A stretch of 23,035 bases of DNA from a bacterium (GTDB taxonomy: Bacteria > Zhuqueibacterota > Zhuqueibacteria > Residuimicrobiales > Residuimicrobiaceae): positions 1 through 23,035 of the forward strand of contig JAAYTV010000054.1 in NCBI GenBank assembly GCA_012523655.1, read 5' to 3'. The translations under genes and the position numbers were made by a program. A model generated the notes under the pieces. That model had not been told where the DNA came from and ran no database searches. It saw only the letters and a list, made by a program, of their open reading frames with translations. Positions 23,035 to 23,035 of this stretch are shown here, piece by piece. Positions within the stretch are counted from its first letter, which is position 1. Each line of letters opens with the position of its first letter.

Positions 23035-23035
23035 G

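Noticed and set aside
1..23035. CRISPR arrays, insertion sequences, integrases, phage genes or toxin-antitoxin pairs.
   Set aside because: No regularly spaced repeats, transposase or integrase motifs, or terminal inverted repeats with target duplications were seen; the window reads as a stable chromosomal core.

Overview
The window (roughly 55-58% GC by eye) is an almost fully coding bacterial chromosome segment of housekeeping genes, with no phage, transposon, CRISPR or rRNA/tRNA genes that I can see. The lineage is inferred. A short (287 aa) primary-type sigma factor close to the Bacteroidota form, an eukaryote-like IleRS2 with a G-I-H-H signature as in Bacteroidota, a homodimeric GlyRS and a GH172 (DUF2961) secreted enzyme all point to the FCB superphylum or a nearby uncultured phylum (KSB1/Calditrichota-like) rather than Proteobacteria or Firmicutes.

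Layout. (a) 1-4800, plus strand: the end of a large protein joining an EndoQ-like (PHP-family) nuclease C-terminus to a UvrD/Rep SF1 helicase; low-specificity threonine aldolase; a sigma-70 factor with its own TTGACA-type promoter and a strong bidirectional terminator. (b) 4873-11137, minus strand: recO, glyS, an NhaC-type antiporter, a YfcE-like phosphoesterase, pyrF, pyrE, then a separately promoted thioredoxin with a His/Cys-rich tail. (c) 11277-13190, minus: a hybrid sensor kinase whose N-terminal receiver has lost its phospho-acceptor Asp. (d) 13407-14555, plus: an exported GH172 protein, divergent from the kinase. (e) 14556-15494: the only sizeable gap, holding a decayed fragment of a sigma-54-dependent (NtrC-type) activator and one possible small secreted ORF. 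(f) 15495-23035, minus: a division/translation/salvage cluster in transcription order yggS (partial), divIVA, an unknown lipoprotein, purine nucleoside phosphorylase, MTA-phosphorylase-like protein, ileS, a DksA/TraR zinc-finger protein, lspA. Several joints are 1-4 nt start/stop overlaps, which suggests translational coupling.

How the genes fit together. pyrF and pyrE are the last two steps of UMP synthesis. The two nucleoside phosphorylases lie side by side and cover purine and methylthioadenosine salvage. yggS-divIVA-ileS-lspA is a recurrent bacterial arrangement linking PLP homeostasis, cell division, translation and lipoprotein processing. I did not find an obviously new multi-gene system. 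The observations most worth following up are the EndoQ-helicase fusion, the swapped HIGH motif of the IleRS (linked in published work to mupirocin hyper-resistance), the pseudo-receiver of the hybrid kinase, the metal-ligand-like thioredoxin tail, and the enlarged active-site loop of LspA.
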